A stretch of 64,000 nt of DNA from Acanthopleura granulata (GCA_016165875.1 JABBOT010000004.1:10436762-10500761), one strand, 5' to 3'. Shown: positions 47,550 through 60,700, counted from the first letter of the stretch. Translations and numbers: made by a program. The notes: generated by a model from the letters alone, not told the origin.

Positions 47550-48065
47550 TTAACTCCTAAACCAAACAATTATTAACATACTTCTCTTGTAGGTAAATAA
47601 AGAGGGAGTGTCCAGAATCCTGGCACTCTGGTTATTAATTATGCCTAATTCCTCGATGGACACAAAAATAGATGCAACCAAAGCGCAACTGGGATGCATG
47701 TTTTGATTAACGATACCCTTTGGACTAGCATTGTACACGATTTGGTTACTGATTTGATTCATTCCTTGCGTCTTTCCATCATCATAGGGTGGAGTGCTTC
47801 TCATTGCATGAATCTGTCCTATTTTTGTTACATATACTTTCATAGTTTTTCTCTGGTTTGTGTCAACCGTTGTTTTAGAAATTTTTTGCGAACACTGACA
47901 TGGAACGTCTAATATGTTTGGCGGCTTGTATGCGAATGTCTGTTTCGTAGTATAGATTAAATATTGCAAGGAAATTATCACGCCAGACAAATATGTCAAA
48001 GTATCATACAATTGGTTGATTTGACAATCAAAACACAACCATTTCTGTAATTTAAAGTGGCACAA
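47550..48065 (-). CDS. 171-codon open frame, unknown
   Basis: The longest uninterrupted frame outside the GMC exons, ATG at 48065 to stop at 47550. At this base composition such a length is unusual but possible by chance in 64 kb. The predicted protein is rich in Ile, Ser, Thr and Gln, with a hydrophobic stretch near residues 22-38 and CQC at about 57-59. I recognise no domain, and no convincing splice signals frame it. Confidence 0.22.
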   Translation of the reverse strand: MCHFKLQKWLCFDCQINQLYDTLTYLSGVIISLQYLIYTTKQTFAYKPPNILDVPCQCSQKISKTTVDTNQRKTMKVYVTKIGQIHAMRSTPPYDDGKTQGMNQISNQIVYNASPKGIVNQNMHPSCALVASIFVSIEELGIINNQSARILDTPSLFTYKRSMLIIVWFRS

Positions 48066-48365
48066 ATATGATGCCTTCGCACGAGACCTAGAGGCGTGGT
48101 GCTTTGTTGCAGTCTGGGCGGTTACCAGACAGTATGGGGTGTACGTGTTGTCTATCTAGCAAACCACAGGGAATTGACAGGGCTAGCGGCCATTATTCTT
48201 AGGAGATGTTATCACAATAGTCAGCAACACTTCCGAGCGGCTTATTACCATTTGGAATTACTAATAACAACGACATTACCCAGCCTTTCGAGAGCAAAAT
48301 ACTGTTGAATACATAGAACGAATACGGACGAAAAAAGGATATGCCCACGAGACGATACAAAAAAC

Positions 48366-48475
48366 TACAACACGGGTAGTAAAATCAGAGCAGGGACGAT
48401 ATAGGGACTGTTGGCAAAATGGTCACACGTAGCCAGCGAAGCCCTGCCTCTGGTCAGTACATCGCTTTCATGGAG
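48366..48475 (+). repeat. Dispersed ~300-bp repeat, 5' fragment
   Basis: CTACAACACGGGTAGTAAAA, TCAGAGCAGGGACGATATAG, GTTGGCAAAATGGTCACACG, TAGCCAGCGAAGCCCTGCCT, CTGGTCAGTA. The right half is lost. Confidence 0.6.
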
Positions 48476-51160
48476 GCTTATGGCACCATGCAAATGCTTA
48501 CAAAGGATCAAATTACACCTTCCTATCACAAATGGCTTGAGCAAATTTAAGTTTAAAAAATGCCTTGTAATGTATACACACTGGTCTAGTATAACAATTC
48601 CGTCAATAAATCCTGACACGTAAACACTGATACCAATGCCATCGAACGTGGAACTATATCACACTGACATGCTGACTATGTTATTAGAACATGTGTTTCC
48701 GTGTCTGCGATAAAACTCCAGAGCATATAAAATATTAACGCATCGGAGACAAGGACAATTCTCTATCGGAGTTAGACCCATGGGCTCATCCTTGCTCTGA
48801 TCGACAGGAATTTCACCAAATTCAGCTATAGCATGGCATGCAACAGAGGCGTTTTATCCTGAGGTCTCATCAATTATCTGCACCGGAGTTAGCTATCGGC
48901 CAGCAAACATCAAATTTTACGATCAGGTTACCACCATGGAAAAGTCTTTCATAATTACATCCATTTAGATATCATTTTTGCTTGTGACGATGCTTACTAC
49001 ATTACCGTGTTGTTGGTGAATCTTTTACAATGTTTTATAGTATTTTCACTCTACTTGTACAAGCTTTAACAGTCGGCTACTTAAGTCACTTTGCATGCCA
49101 CTAACTCTTGTATGACACGACAGTGCATCATAAATAAGCCATTTCGCTGCCATGGGCATGTCTAATGCTTAAGATAATTTGCAAGTTGTCATTGTCGCTT
49201 TGTCTCGTGCATAATTATAATATTAGGTTACATGAAAAACCTACCTGTAAATTTGAATCTAACGTACTTAAAACTGCTCACTAAATCATCCAACAAGAAT
49301 ACTAAACAGGCTCTTCCGAATGAACAATCAGCCAGAAAACTTACTCATTTAGCCTGATGAACTCCAGCTTTTTCCATTGTCAACTTAGCCTTAATATGGT
49401 ATGAGTTATAGTCGATCGACGATTATTAGCGAACTATTACAAAACCAGTGTTCATTAGCTATTCATCGTGCTCGAGTTCACCCTTTATCTGTTCGTCCGA
49501 ATGCTTGTCACCATAAAGATGAATAAACTGCGTCTCAAACAATGCAAGTGCAATGGTTGTTGAAATTAGTCGTCCCAGTTTTTCTGTAGTCGATAATCCT
49601 TTTGAATAATATTTTATTTGAAAAACCGATAACGTTATGCTGATGGACAAGCGTTTCGGTGTGTACTTTTCCATAATGTTATCTCTTTAACACGAGAAAT
49701 TGTTGGCTAGCGATAAGCCTTCAACATAAGTATTGTGTAACGTGGAACCCCTGAAGTCTGAAGTAATTCGTGTAAATAAAGAGAATCCCTAACAGGAAAA
49801 TTTAATCAGAAATTCTGGTGGTCTACTAAAGGTTGAAAATTGATAAAAACGACCTTCTGCTTGAATCCGACCTAATTTTTTTACTCTTTATATTTTCTTT
49901 GTTCTTCAGTGGGTTTGCGTCAAACGTTGTTCTGGAAAGTAGCAATGCGATTATTGGCCCTGAGCGCTCACTTTGGTTGACGGCTAGTCTACTATTGTTG
50001 GTCTCGACGCCTACAGATTTTTCAAAGCTCAAGTGCCTCTGTACCACATAAGTGTTTAAACATAACACCTATGCATTAGACAGTGCGACATATCACAGTA
50101 GTAAACTAGTTTATGGACAGAGGTATTCTCCCTAAAGGCGGTACGAATTTCCCCCAACTCCCTATTGTTCAAATAAATAAGACTTGTAGAAACCAATGAT
50201 TTTATACATGCATTCCTTTTAAATTTGTCATATATGGTGCGTTAAATGGAAAATTTTCCACTGCGATCAAAACCCTTTTTGCCATAAGCACAAAACAGTG
50301 TCTGTTGTTTTTTGTCTAATGAACAGCCTTTCATGCTATGGAAGCTGTAGTTTATAACTCATGATGCTGATGGAGTACGATGCTAACCACCCTGGAGCTT
50401 GTTTTCCTGGATGACCTTATTATTGCGGTGCCCACCACTTGTCAAGTTCCAAATGTTTTTCTCATGTCTGTAGAATAGTGCGATATGACACAGACAAATG
50501 AAGTCATCAAAATCCGGAATAGTTTGTCGTGTTTTGTCGTTGTTTTCTAGGATCTAATTCCGGATTCCAACGCGGGCACATGAATGCTCAACGGCAATCA
50601 TTTACGTTGAATGAAAGGCAACTTTTAGACACTAACCGGAAATTTAAAAGAACTCATCGAGGCCGAAACGCAGATAAGTCAACATGTATTAATTTGCCTC
50701 GAGGCAGAATCGCGTGCAGGAATTTCCAAGCGTATTGATTAGTATCAGAAATGTTGTGTTCACAGCCACATTTATATCATGATGAAAGGTTGTGTATTCG
50801 GCGTGGAGATCAGGTTGAAATGTAGCAAGATAGGAAGTTCCCACACCCATACTTCAAGTGCCTTGCTTTCCACTGAAGGTTAAGATAAATAAGATAAGTA
50901 TAGGTTAAAACCCCTACGCGGTCTCAACCCATAAACCTTTCCACAAATTAGTGTTTATCAATAATGTATAGTTGTCGATATGTTGGTATTTCACAACTTA
51001 GATATGTATAGGCCTATAAATCATTTATAATTGAAACGCGATTTCTGTTAGTATAAACACAGGCCTAGGATACCTATTTGACGATGAAAGGTAATATTAT
51101 AAAACAACGTTCAGTGAAACTATATGACTATGATAAGTCTATATCTAAAATGAAAGAACC
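48476..51160. other. No gene recognised
   Basis: AT-rich. Open frames at 49459-49674 (-) and on both strands at 49826-50068 lack recognisable domains and splice context. Confidence 0.4.
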
Positions 51161-51161
51161 T

Positions 51162-51180
51162 TTATATATATAATTATATA

Positions 51181-51269
<89 letters not shown>
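51162..51269. repeat. (TA)n microsatellite
   Basis: About 108 bases of nearly pure TA with a few G interruptions. It gives the spurious Tyr-Ile alternating open frame at 51186. Confidence 0.95.
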
Positions 51270-51271
<2 letters not shown>

Positions 51272-51904
51272 TGATACATACAAAATGCCTTACTTGCGCG
51301 AAAACCAGATATTACCTTGTTCACAAGTATATTCTGTCATTGGGAATGATGAGGTAATATTATATTGAATTCTGTTGTGAAACATTCTAGCCCAATAAAT
51401 ATTGAATTAAGTGAATTCAATTCAAAATCAGCCGAATTCCGATTGCATTGCATATATATTTGGTCAGTTGGTTAAAAATATACTTGAATGGAGCAGGCCA
51501 TGCATGGTGATATTCATCATAAATTACCAAAATTTTTAATCGCCAGATTATGGATGTGGATTTTGAATATAGAAACAAGATAACTCAACAGTTCACAGTC
51601 ACATTAATAAAAACTACTGATGTCAAAGCCCCGACTGAGAATGATAAAAAAAATTGATTTTGCGGAGGAACGGCGAAATGTTGACCTCGGTCTGATCCTG
51701 TATGTGACAGTAACGTCTACGTGAGAGACGAAGAACACCCAGTGACAAAGTTCGATTACTGTATGACATTTGCCTAAAAGCATTGATAGATTCGATCAGT
51801 TTATCTCAGATGTTCTTATTTTGTCATTCAAAACGACTGCTTACACCGAGGAGGTAAGACTATTATGGCTCGTCCGCATTTCGAATGAGAATTTAATAGC
51901 ATTT

Positions 51905-52032
51905 TGAGGTCTGCCAGCAACCTGTGGATTCTCATGGGTTCCTCCCGGGCTCTGCCCGGTGTCCTCCCACCATAATACTGGCCGCCGTCGTATAAGTAAA
52001 ATATTCCTGGGTATATTCACATAAATAAATAG
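51905..52032 (+). mobile_element. 5'-truncated SINE copy
   Basis: Begins near GGTCTGCCAGCAACCTGTGG, followed by the conserved core (CCCGGGCTCTGCCCGGTGTC) and CGCCGTCGTATAAGTAAAAT. The tail is cut short (CCTGGGTATATTCACATAAA) and lacks the usual CGGCGTAAAACACC. The tRNA-like head is missing. Confidence 0.72.
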
Positions 52033-52074
52033 CATTTTGAAGAAGAGTGATACAATCTGCTGTTTCATCTTTGC

Positions 52075-52430
52075 GTGCATCTGTTTCCCCCTTGTGTCTA
52101 TCCGTTTTCTGACCGAGTCTGTTTTGTCTCTGCATCTGTCCGTTCTCTTCCCGCATACGTCTGTTGTTTATTCCCGCGTCCGCCTGTTTCCTTTCTCGCT
52201 GATAGTGAGATGTGCTATGTCCACCTTTCCTCCTGTCTGTCTGGGCATGTCTTTCCTGGTTACATCTTTTGACTGCGGAGTCGAAATTGCGTGTGGTTTC
52301 CATTCCTTCTTTCTTTATCCAGTTGACCTTGTGTAGAAACCGATTGTCTTTGTCTAGTCGAACACGTGTACTTTTTCCATCCGTTCTTTCTCTGTCCAGT
52401 CGGACACTTGTACTTTGTAAAGCAAAATTG
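52075..52430. repeat. Degenerate TCTGTCC-rich low-complexity tract
   Basis: Irregular repeats of TCTGTCCGTTCTCTTCC-like and CTGTCCAGTCGGACACTTGT-like units, the latter at about 52350 and 52395. This T/C bias opens several frames on both strands. I see no gene here. Confidence 0.5.
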
Positions 52431-53139
52431 ATCCTTAATCATGTTCGGAGACAACATAAAATGGGAGACAGTTTTATCCAGTCACCAATTCAGTGTGAAA
52501 ATATTGCTTTGTGTCAGAACAACATTCCCCCCCCCCATGCTCGGGACATGAAGGGTCAGATTGCTTATGGTATTCTAGACTGGCACATAATAAATCATGC
52601 ATATAAACCTGATGTAATATAATTTGGTAACCAGGTAGAAGATGTCACTTAAGGGCATGGCTTTAATTAACAATCATGTTTTGCTTTCAGTGGTTAAGTG
52701 GGAACTACATCTTGACTTTATAGAAAGAGACGGACAGAATGAGTGGGCAGCGGCAGTCTTTTACTCGTAAAAATGAGTTGCGTTTGAATAAAAGCAAATA
52801 ACAAAAGACCATTATGAAGAAATCAATTCTTAAGAAGATATGGTAATACTGTCATTCTTTGGGGCTCTGCATACGTTTGATTCCGCGACACATATTTTAT
52901 TCATTTATGTGTTCGTACTTCAATAAGTACTCAATTAATCTCAAATAATGATGTCATACGAATTGCAGTATATGTTCTTTTAAGGTGGCTACTATTCTTG
53001 TTTGTCGGTTTGCTTCTATGTTCTATTTTTTTTTACACTTGATAAATGTAGTGTGGTTAAATATTACATCTCACATAATGCACCTCTCTTGTTAGTAAAT
53101 CCAGACCTACAGTCAAGAATCTCTTGGAATCTTGTTTTC

Positions 53140-53490
53140 ACTCATCTCGGAGAGCGTGTGCGCTTAAAAGCATTCTTCCCAATCTGGTAGAACGTGTGCA
53201 CCATAACGATATTTTCACTCAAAATGGTAGAACGTGAGCACCTTGAAAATATTTTTTTCAGTCTAGTGAACGTGTACACCTTGAAGATATATTTTTCACT
53301 CTGTCTGGTAGAACGTGTGTACCTTGAAAGCTTGTTTTCACTATATGTGGTAGAACGTATAAACATTTAAGGCTTATTCCCACTCTATCTGACAGAGTCT
53401 ACGCCTCGAAGGAATGTTATCACCCACTCTCGTAAGCTTTTACGCCTTGAAGGCCTGTTATCACTCGATCTGGTAAAAACTTGCATACTT
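53140..53490. repeat. ~41-bp minisatellite
   Basis: Tandem units TGGTAGAACGTGTGCACCTT plus GAAAGTATTTTTCACTCTATC. GTAGAACG-like anchors at 53187, 53227, about 53264, 53308, 53350, about 53392 and about 53433 give periods of 37-44 bp. Fainter units (GGTAGAAC, GGTAAAACATG, GGTGAACG) continue to about 53830. Confidence 0.75.
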
Positions 53491-53867
53491 TCACAAAGGG
53501 CATGTTTCCTCATTTTACTGTATAAACACTCTAGCATCCTGTTTCCTTGCCCCAGAACGAATAAAGAGTAATTCTTTCAGGCGATACCTTGTAGAACATG
53601 TATACTTAATCTGGCAGTCTATTTTCGCATTAACTGGTAGAACTCAGTTTGACCTGTCTGTTTTTAATATTATGCAGCAGGTGCATACGTTAGCGGTTTG
53701 TTTTTCAAGTAGAAATCAAACGTGTGCAAATATGATGAGAGCGGTATACCCTGGCGGCGTGTTTGTTTGGTACTTGGTAAAACATGCAGGTTTTAAAGGC
53801 ATGTTTCCCGATGATCTGGTGAACGATATCATACATATTAGAAACTCGTTTTGGTGAAGCACGTAAC

Positions 53868-54005
53868 AGGTGAAACACGACCTCTTGTCAATTTACTTCA
53901 ATTACGTGTTTTTTCTCACTGTTCATGTAAGTGGTTAAATAATACCAACATATTCCAGCCTTAGCACCATGGCTTAAGTAGAATAACAGAAGCCATAATC
54001 TCAGC
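53868..54005 (+). repeat. Dispersed ~300-bp repeat, middle fragment
   Basis: GGTGAAACACGACCTCTTGT, CAATTTACTTCAATTACGTG, TTCATGTAAGTGGTTAAATA, TTAGCACCATGGCTTAAGTA. The 5' end is missing; the fragment abuts the 41-bp minisatellite. Confidence 0.62.
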
Positions 54006-54066
54006 TACACTGTATGTAGAAAAAAATTGTTTATCACAACGGTCTATTCCCTGTTATTTGCACATA

Positions 54067-54069
54067 TGT

Positions 54070-54124
<55 letters not shown>

Positions 54125-54225
54125 TTTGATTGGTGCTTTAGGCCGAACTAATCAGCATTGGGGTGAGTGGAAACCGAGAAAACCGCGGAGGAAAACCCGC
54201 GACCATACGCCAGTTACTAACATAT
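54067..54225 (-). mobile_element. SINE relic with tail expanded into (TTTA)n microsatellite
   Basis: About 15 TTTA units (54067-54128) lead into TTTGATTGGTGCTTTAGGCC and a decayed core (GGGGTGAGTGGAAACCGAGA, CCGCGGAGGAAAACCCGCGA), matching the SINE in reverse orientation. The microsatellite therefore is the expanded (AAAT) tail. Confidence 0.6.
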
Positions 54226-54910
54226 GCTTGCAGACTTTTCTTTCATTACCTGTTAGGTTCTGTTAAAAGCCACATTTTGTATACCACGTATCATTAATTA
54301 CCGGGTTTGAAAACTCTAAGAACCAAGTTTACCGTGTTTTGCATTCGCCATTTACCGCCAAAATCTTACTAAGATTGCCTTCTTATAACATATCCGATTA
54401 TTCACAACATAGGATAAGGTCCCTGTTACATTTCATCATAGAATGACCCCAGTATAAGTCAGAACTAGGCTTGTTGTAACGCAGTAATATTACTGACATT
54501 TATATTATACTCCAAACGATATATGGAGTGATTACAACGGAAAGAATTATAAACTCCATTTTCTCAACGCGGCGTTAAATTAGTAGTTCAGTGGTCCCGA
54601 TTTCTTAACTTAGTGGAACTATATTAAGCAGAGCAACATCACCCGCTCATGAAATGTTATGTGTGCCTCTTCATCCTTGTGTCTGGGCCAAATTATAGCG
54701 TTTGGGACATTATCTTCTTTATAAATGGTCCATTACTAGCAGTACTGACATGCCTAAATCCATTACATTTATTAACAGGGGTGATTTCTTCTGTCCGGAT
54801 GTGCGTTGGTACCATGAATGACAAATAAAACCTATCCTGTATCCCCAACAGAAGGGTCTTTTTTCATGTAAACAGGGATATTATATGCCCTATGTATTTC
54901 GTAAAACAAT

Positions 54911-55157
54911 GAGTGGATGTCTTTCTACAGCAGTCCTGGTAAATGGATAACTGAGTGAATGTGTTCCTACACAAATCTTGGTAAATGAATAACTGAAGGG
55001 TGCGCTCCTTCAGAAATAATTGTAAATGAATAACTGAGTGGATGTGTTCCTACAGAAATCCTGATAAATGAATAAGTGAGAGGATGTGTTCCTACAGAAA
55101 TCCTGGTAAATGAATAAGTGAGAGGATGTGTCCCTACAGAAATCCATATAAATGACT
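54911..55157. repeat. 42-bp minisatellite, six units
   Basis: Unit GAGTGGATGTGTTCCTACAG plus AAATCCTGGTAAATGAATAACT. Unit starts at 54911, 54953, 54995, 55036, 55078 and 55120. Because 42 is a multiple of 3, the - strand shows an artefactual 14-residue protein repeat (QDFCRNTSSHLFIY). Confidence 0.85.
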
Positions 55158-56696
55158 TTTTGCTCTAAACTTAAAGCATTATTAAACTCTATAGTGATAA
55201 AGCTGCAAAGATATTCTAATCGTACATTGCCAACCCTCACAACAAACTTTAAATACTACGCCCTGTCCAAACTGAGGCCTAAGCCATATTCCTAAACAGT
55301 CATTCATTATGTGAATCAGTATAAAATCCTCGTGAAGCCCAACCACATAATGATGATGAAACTTCGACTCGTGGAAGATTATTAACGTGGACCAAACATT
55401 TTCTTTTACCTGTGCATCATATCTGATATCTTATGTTCCGCTTGGTCTGTTGATCCATTATCTGTGTCAGATAATGGCAAATCGATTCTAGAGCCGAATG
55501 AGTTAACTAGATCGGGAATCAGACAGACTTCAACAGATTGAGGGAAGCGTCGAGGAGACGACTGGATATAGCGGCCTCTCCTGTGCTGCAATGATGTGCT
55601 ATCTCAACATGGGTTGTGCTTTTAACCGCCTCTAACAATTTCTTTACCAGGTTTCTTCTCTCAATATGTTATTCCAGAGGGACTTTTAACTAGACTACAC
55701 CATCTGATATAATGCCTGGTCCACATACCGTCTTACAGAGTTGGGCCCATTATGTTCTTTCTTGTTTTTTTCTTAATCTTTCCTGCCCTCCGGTGATATT
55801 ACAAAGTACGTCGACTGTATTTCTTTGTCTTCAGAATACTGGCACTTGATAGCGGTTTAGAAGTACTTACTTGCACGCAACGCATCCATTTGTTCAGTCT
55901 GTTTTGCCTCACACAAAGTCTGCGACAAGAAAAAGGGTGTGTTTTAGAAAACTAATCACCGCAGTGAACGAGAATCATTTATAACTATCTTTCCAAACTG
56001 GCCAGAAAAAATAGTGAACCATCCACATGCCTTACTCTTCAGCAACACGTTCATCGAAACTAGCCACAATTACTGGTCGCATCGTTGCACAGTTGGTCAA
56101 GACACCTTTGAAATATTATAAATCCGCACCTGGGGGGACATCTGAACCTCTTTGCTGCTTAAGTTCAAGCTGCACGAGAACATAAATACATCCTGCAATA
56201 GATTCGTTGTCCATCTCTGATCAGCCCGTTTCCTCCTTTCACAAGAAAAGATGGCTCTATACCTTAAAATGGCCAGACTTTTTCCGTTTTTTGCACATCA
56301 TTCCTTTAAAACGGACAAGACTGATATGTTAACGTCGAAAAAAAAAGATATATACAGTCATATATCAGTTTCTTGTACAGGTTTTATCTTTCTCACATGG
56401 TTGGTTGTCGAGACGAAATTCTCGAACTTTTCTGAAAAAAGAATATTTCAAAGTATTCGTAGGTTTACTCAAGGTAACACAACTCTTCAGAACGACATTC
56501 GGTCGGCCGCCCCAACATTTGGGCGAAATCTTTGCTCAATTGTGATAAGTGGTCACTACCACCGCATTCAATACCTTGGTCTAGCTCAATACCTTGAGAG
56601 AGAGACTGTGGTTATGTGTCCTGGCTGTAGTCAAGTTTCTCGTATTCTCGTAATTTGCCGTACTTCATCATCGTATTGGAGAGCAATACCAAAGAA

Positions 56697-56920
56697 TACA
56701 GAGAGTAGAGCCAGAGTAGCGATGACAGTGTGATAGTTCCAAATTGTCACACCTGACCGGTTAAAAGCGGCCTCTTTTCAATTTATCTCTGTTGCCGTCT
56801 TATTCAAAAGATAAAAATATGTAAAAAGTATTAATTTACACTCCTCCTCCCATTTTAGGTAAAAAAATCAAATACAGTAATGTTAATTGCAACATTTTAG
56901 AGGTCGCTGTCCATATAACA
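56697..56920 (+). repeat. Dispersed ~300-bp repeat, copy 4
   Basis: ACAGAGAGTAGAGCCAGAGT, AGCGATGACAGTGTGATAGT, TCCAAATTGTCACACCTGAC, TTTTCAATTTATCTCTGTTG, ACAGTAATGTTAATTGCAAC. It truncates the 3' end of a 160-codon open frame that starts at 56251. Confidence 0.68.
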
Positions 56921-59900
56921 AAAAAAGACATTCTCAATAACGACATTATAGACAGCAATCAAGTAAATACATTAAATTTGTGACATTTTGGGTGACGAGG
57001 CCCACTTCATCATGTCAGATCATACAATATTAATGTCCATAAATCATACAGTAAGTTGGCTCTCCCTCTATACAGCGAATATGCCCTATACTCCTGAGTC
57101 GTAGATTACATGTGTTCTTACAGAAAGTGTATAACGTGTGGTGCACGCTGTACAAAATGATGTTTAAAGACAAAAATATCTGCAATTAGTTTGAAATGCT
57201 GCCATATGCATGTAAGTCTATTTATAGCAGTCGTGCATAATGTGAGCAAGGGTCGTGCGTTCTGTATCCATTTTGTCTGGAGTTGAAACTCTATATGATG
57301 TCATTATGAGGATTCTTCTGTTCACCCATGCAACGTGGTCTCCGCCATTTCGATAGTTTACTTGTTCTGTCCTCCGACAAGCAGCCTTATAATTTCAACC
57401 TTCTGCTTGTCTTTTCTGGGGTCTGTGATACACAAAATCCTAAGTTTTTAACCTAATTATACTGAAATGTTTGCAAATATTAACAAAACAATTGTACAAA
57501 AGTTTGTGTACAATACTTTTGCACACATGTAGAGAGGGTCTCATTTAGAGAATAAATACAGAAATTACATTCATTTGTTAGCTGCCATGCTTACTGGCAC
57601 AAAACTGGAGTGATTATAAGCTCACGATGTTTGGCCACAGCCCGAGGCATAATAGTTGATAACATAAAAGTACCACCGGAAATATGCAATGTGATGACTA
57701 GTGCAGTTAATTTTTAAAAAAATCACTGGATTGTAACATGCGCTGTTGGGTTTGCAAATGAAAAAAACCCGTCGTTTGGAAAAGAAATGTAACCAACGCA
57801 TGCAGCACAGCATCCGCTGGTAAAAGATGTTGGGTGGGGTATATTTTCACTAGGTATGGAGAATCAATTTTAGCAGGCAAGTTACCGATGTTTAGTTATG
57901 AAAATATAACTTATCCCCGTGTTAGGGTAGGCCGTGCATCAGTCTTGGTACTTCAAAGACAAGATTCCCTCGATCAGAAATGAATAATTAAAACGCTGCA
58001 TGAATACAAGGTTGACCTACAAACATGGTCAGTAAGCATACTCCTAGTTTGGTACATACGAAAGTAAATTGTTTAAATTCCTGAAATTTGATTTCTCTTC
58101 ATTCCCTGTAAACAGATAGGCATCAGAAAAACAAATCGAGGATTACCGAGACGTTCGTTGTACCCGAATGTAAAGACTCTAAGAGTTCCCTCCCTTAGTA
58201 CATATCAAGAAATCCCCCGGACCGATTTACATTGTCTATCAGATATTCTTAACTGTTGTTGCGAGACCAGAATACCAAAGTTATAGCGATGGCAATGTCC
58301 CATTAGCTATTTGGTTAGGTATTTAGGCCGGTTTTGGCAAAAACAATGACACAAAGGGCGCTAAGTAGTTAAATATAAAACTGTGATAGCCAAAGAGCAT
58401 GGCCTTCAATGATCCATAGCAGTGATTTTACACAGCGGTAAAACATCTTCACGGTAAAAGCCATTATAGCTGATATTACAGATAGTGGTGGTCTTGTTTT
58501 GAGAGATAGTGATATATTTAGAAGTTTCAAGAATTATTCCAAGAACAAGATGCCTAGAACCAAATTCAATATGCTTCTTAATGACGATGCCTTGAGTTAA
58601 TTAAGAAGGGCTTTGTTTGGACATCTAATGTAACGGATACCCTACTTAATATACTTTAACAAATAAACAACCAACCAAACAAAACATATGTACATTTTAA
58701 GTATCTACAGCCATACGTTTCCAAAGTAGCTACCGCAATTCATTTGTCATAATTTCGCAATAAGTGGAACTCTTCACTAAAGAGATTGATGTGAAAAACT
58801 GTTTTCTTTAATTGAAATACCCTATACACAGAAGTACGTTGCCGATTTATGCAATCTGCACTGTAATATGACCCAAACAACAAGATATGATCTAGATCAA
58901 CCACTGACATTCTTGAACAGCCAGCCACACCATCGGCTACTGATGTAGAATGTTGTAAGTGTTTGAAAGCTTACATTTTGCTCCTGAATTTCGATATTCA
59001 TTAACGGTTATGTATAAATAAACTTTTGTACACCTGTGAGTTAAAAAGTAGTAAAAATGTCTTAGATGTGATGCTTAAAATTTATGTCATACATATACAT
59101 CCCAGAAAGACAAACCCCCTCGTTACTTAAAACAAGCATTAGATACTGGTATATTGTTACACTATTTGAAGTAAAATCCAAGACATCTCTTAGCCGTCTT
59201 TGTGTTGTCAGTACATTGCATCAACATTGGGAAATTACCTGTTCCATTCTAACTAGATCTGGCTTAAGTTTATCTTCAATCTATCATTGTGGTAGTACAT
59301 GACACCGCGCATAGTACGTACAAAGAAAGCTCCTCTTTTATTGCGTATGCAATGTCTCGAAGAGAAATGGTCCGTGTAATCTGTATGCCGAAAAGTGTCA
59401 AGATCGTTTGTTGAAGTGTCTCTTTTATACAGTTGTCAGTCACCCTGCGCTGACACAACGCAGTGCACGTACTTCCCCCATTTCATACCATTGGTTAGGT
59501 ATAGAGAAACTTCTCTCTTTTCTTAATTATCGATGAGAATGCTTTGTGCATGAACGCAAGAAATCTGACTGCTGCATCTCTACGCACTGAAAAGATATTA
59601 TGCACACAGTATATTAGTAAAGAGGCTATTAGTAAATAGGGGTAAAAGGAACAAATAGCTAACTTAAGCAATGGGGATGGTGACACGGCCAATATAGTTG
59701 GCAAACAGTCCGCGGATGTCTCATTTTAAATCATACCGACATGGTCCAAATGCGTAAAGTGTATATTTACAATAGCTTGTAAAGAAGCCAGATCAAAGAG
59801 GGGTCGTAAAAAAATGAACATGTATATATACACGTATATCTGTGTTTCCTCGCTTCAGCGTTTTTCTTTTGTGTCCTCTTTTATATACATAAAAGGAAAT

Positions 59901-60500
59901 TAAAAGAATACCTGTGAACTATCAAAGATTTGTTCTTTTTTCTTTCGGTAGAATAATTCGATTGGCAATTAGTCTGAAAATGTGAAAACTGACACTGTCA
60001 CACTAGGACAAATTATATTGTCACATAAGGGGCAAATCTGAATGAACTTGGGGAGTCATGTAGTGGTGTAAAATGTGTAGTTCGCTTGTCACCCAATACT
60101 GTTTATCGGAACACAAGAGTACAGTATATAGTTTCTTTTAACCAAATAAAAAACACCGCCACAAAAAGCATCGACTGCTGGTCCAATATCGTGGAATATT
60201 GCGTAGACTGATTTGATAAAGCCAAAGCGTAGGTATAAAACAAGATTTCTAAGACTTTCATGGCAACAGTAAGGTTACTTTATACATATGGAAGGGGTTA
60301 AAAGTTCGCAATAGTAAATTGTCAACATGCTTAATCCTATTATGGTCAAATCGTGTCAAATTTCCAAAACAGTACGACTTGATCTGATGGGAAAACACTT
60401 TCTTTGCATGAATGAATAACTACTGAGGAAAGCAATTGTAACGATATTGTATAGTTTTGTTGGTGACTGGACAATGCCTCCCACCCGTGATTGTGATTTT
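56921..60500. other. No gene recognised
   Basis: AT-rich, with only scattered short open frames, no tandem repeats of note and no known element ends seen. Confidence 0.4.
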
Positions 60501-60559
60501 ACAGGTAATGGTCCTGCTGAATTGAGGGTCGGTGGTCACTTACCACAGTCATTGAATCA

Positions 60560-60700
60560 AGCTATTGTCATCCAATGGTCGTGCTGATCAGGCTCTGGGC
60601 GATAGATGTCACTGTGTAGTCAGCCAGAACGCCATAGATGCACGTCCAGGAGATCAAGATGGCACAGCACACTGCAAGAGACGTACTTACACATGGCTTA
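60560..60700 (-). other. GC-rich possible terminal exon
   Basis: On the - strand an acceptor-like TCTCTTGCAG is followed by a 33-codon frame with a membrane-like run (CAILISWTCIYGVLADYT) ending TTIG-stop at 60568. The + strand of the same segment is also open, with an acceptor GATTTTACAG at 60504. The strand cannot be decided and no homologue was recognised. Confidence 0.2.

Noticed and set aside
55010..55240. - strand ORF with 14-residue repeats resembling a Cys-containing repeat protein
   Set aside because: The 42-bp minisatellite read in frame; the flanks give no gene context.
56251..56733. 160-codon + strand ORF as a gene
   Set aside because: Its last dozen codons run into a dispersed-repeat copy. 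There is no domain or splice context; length alone is weak evidence.
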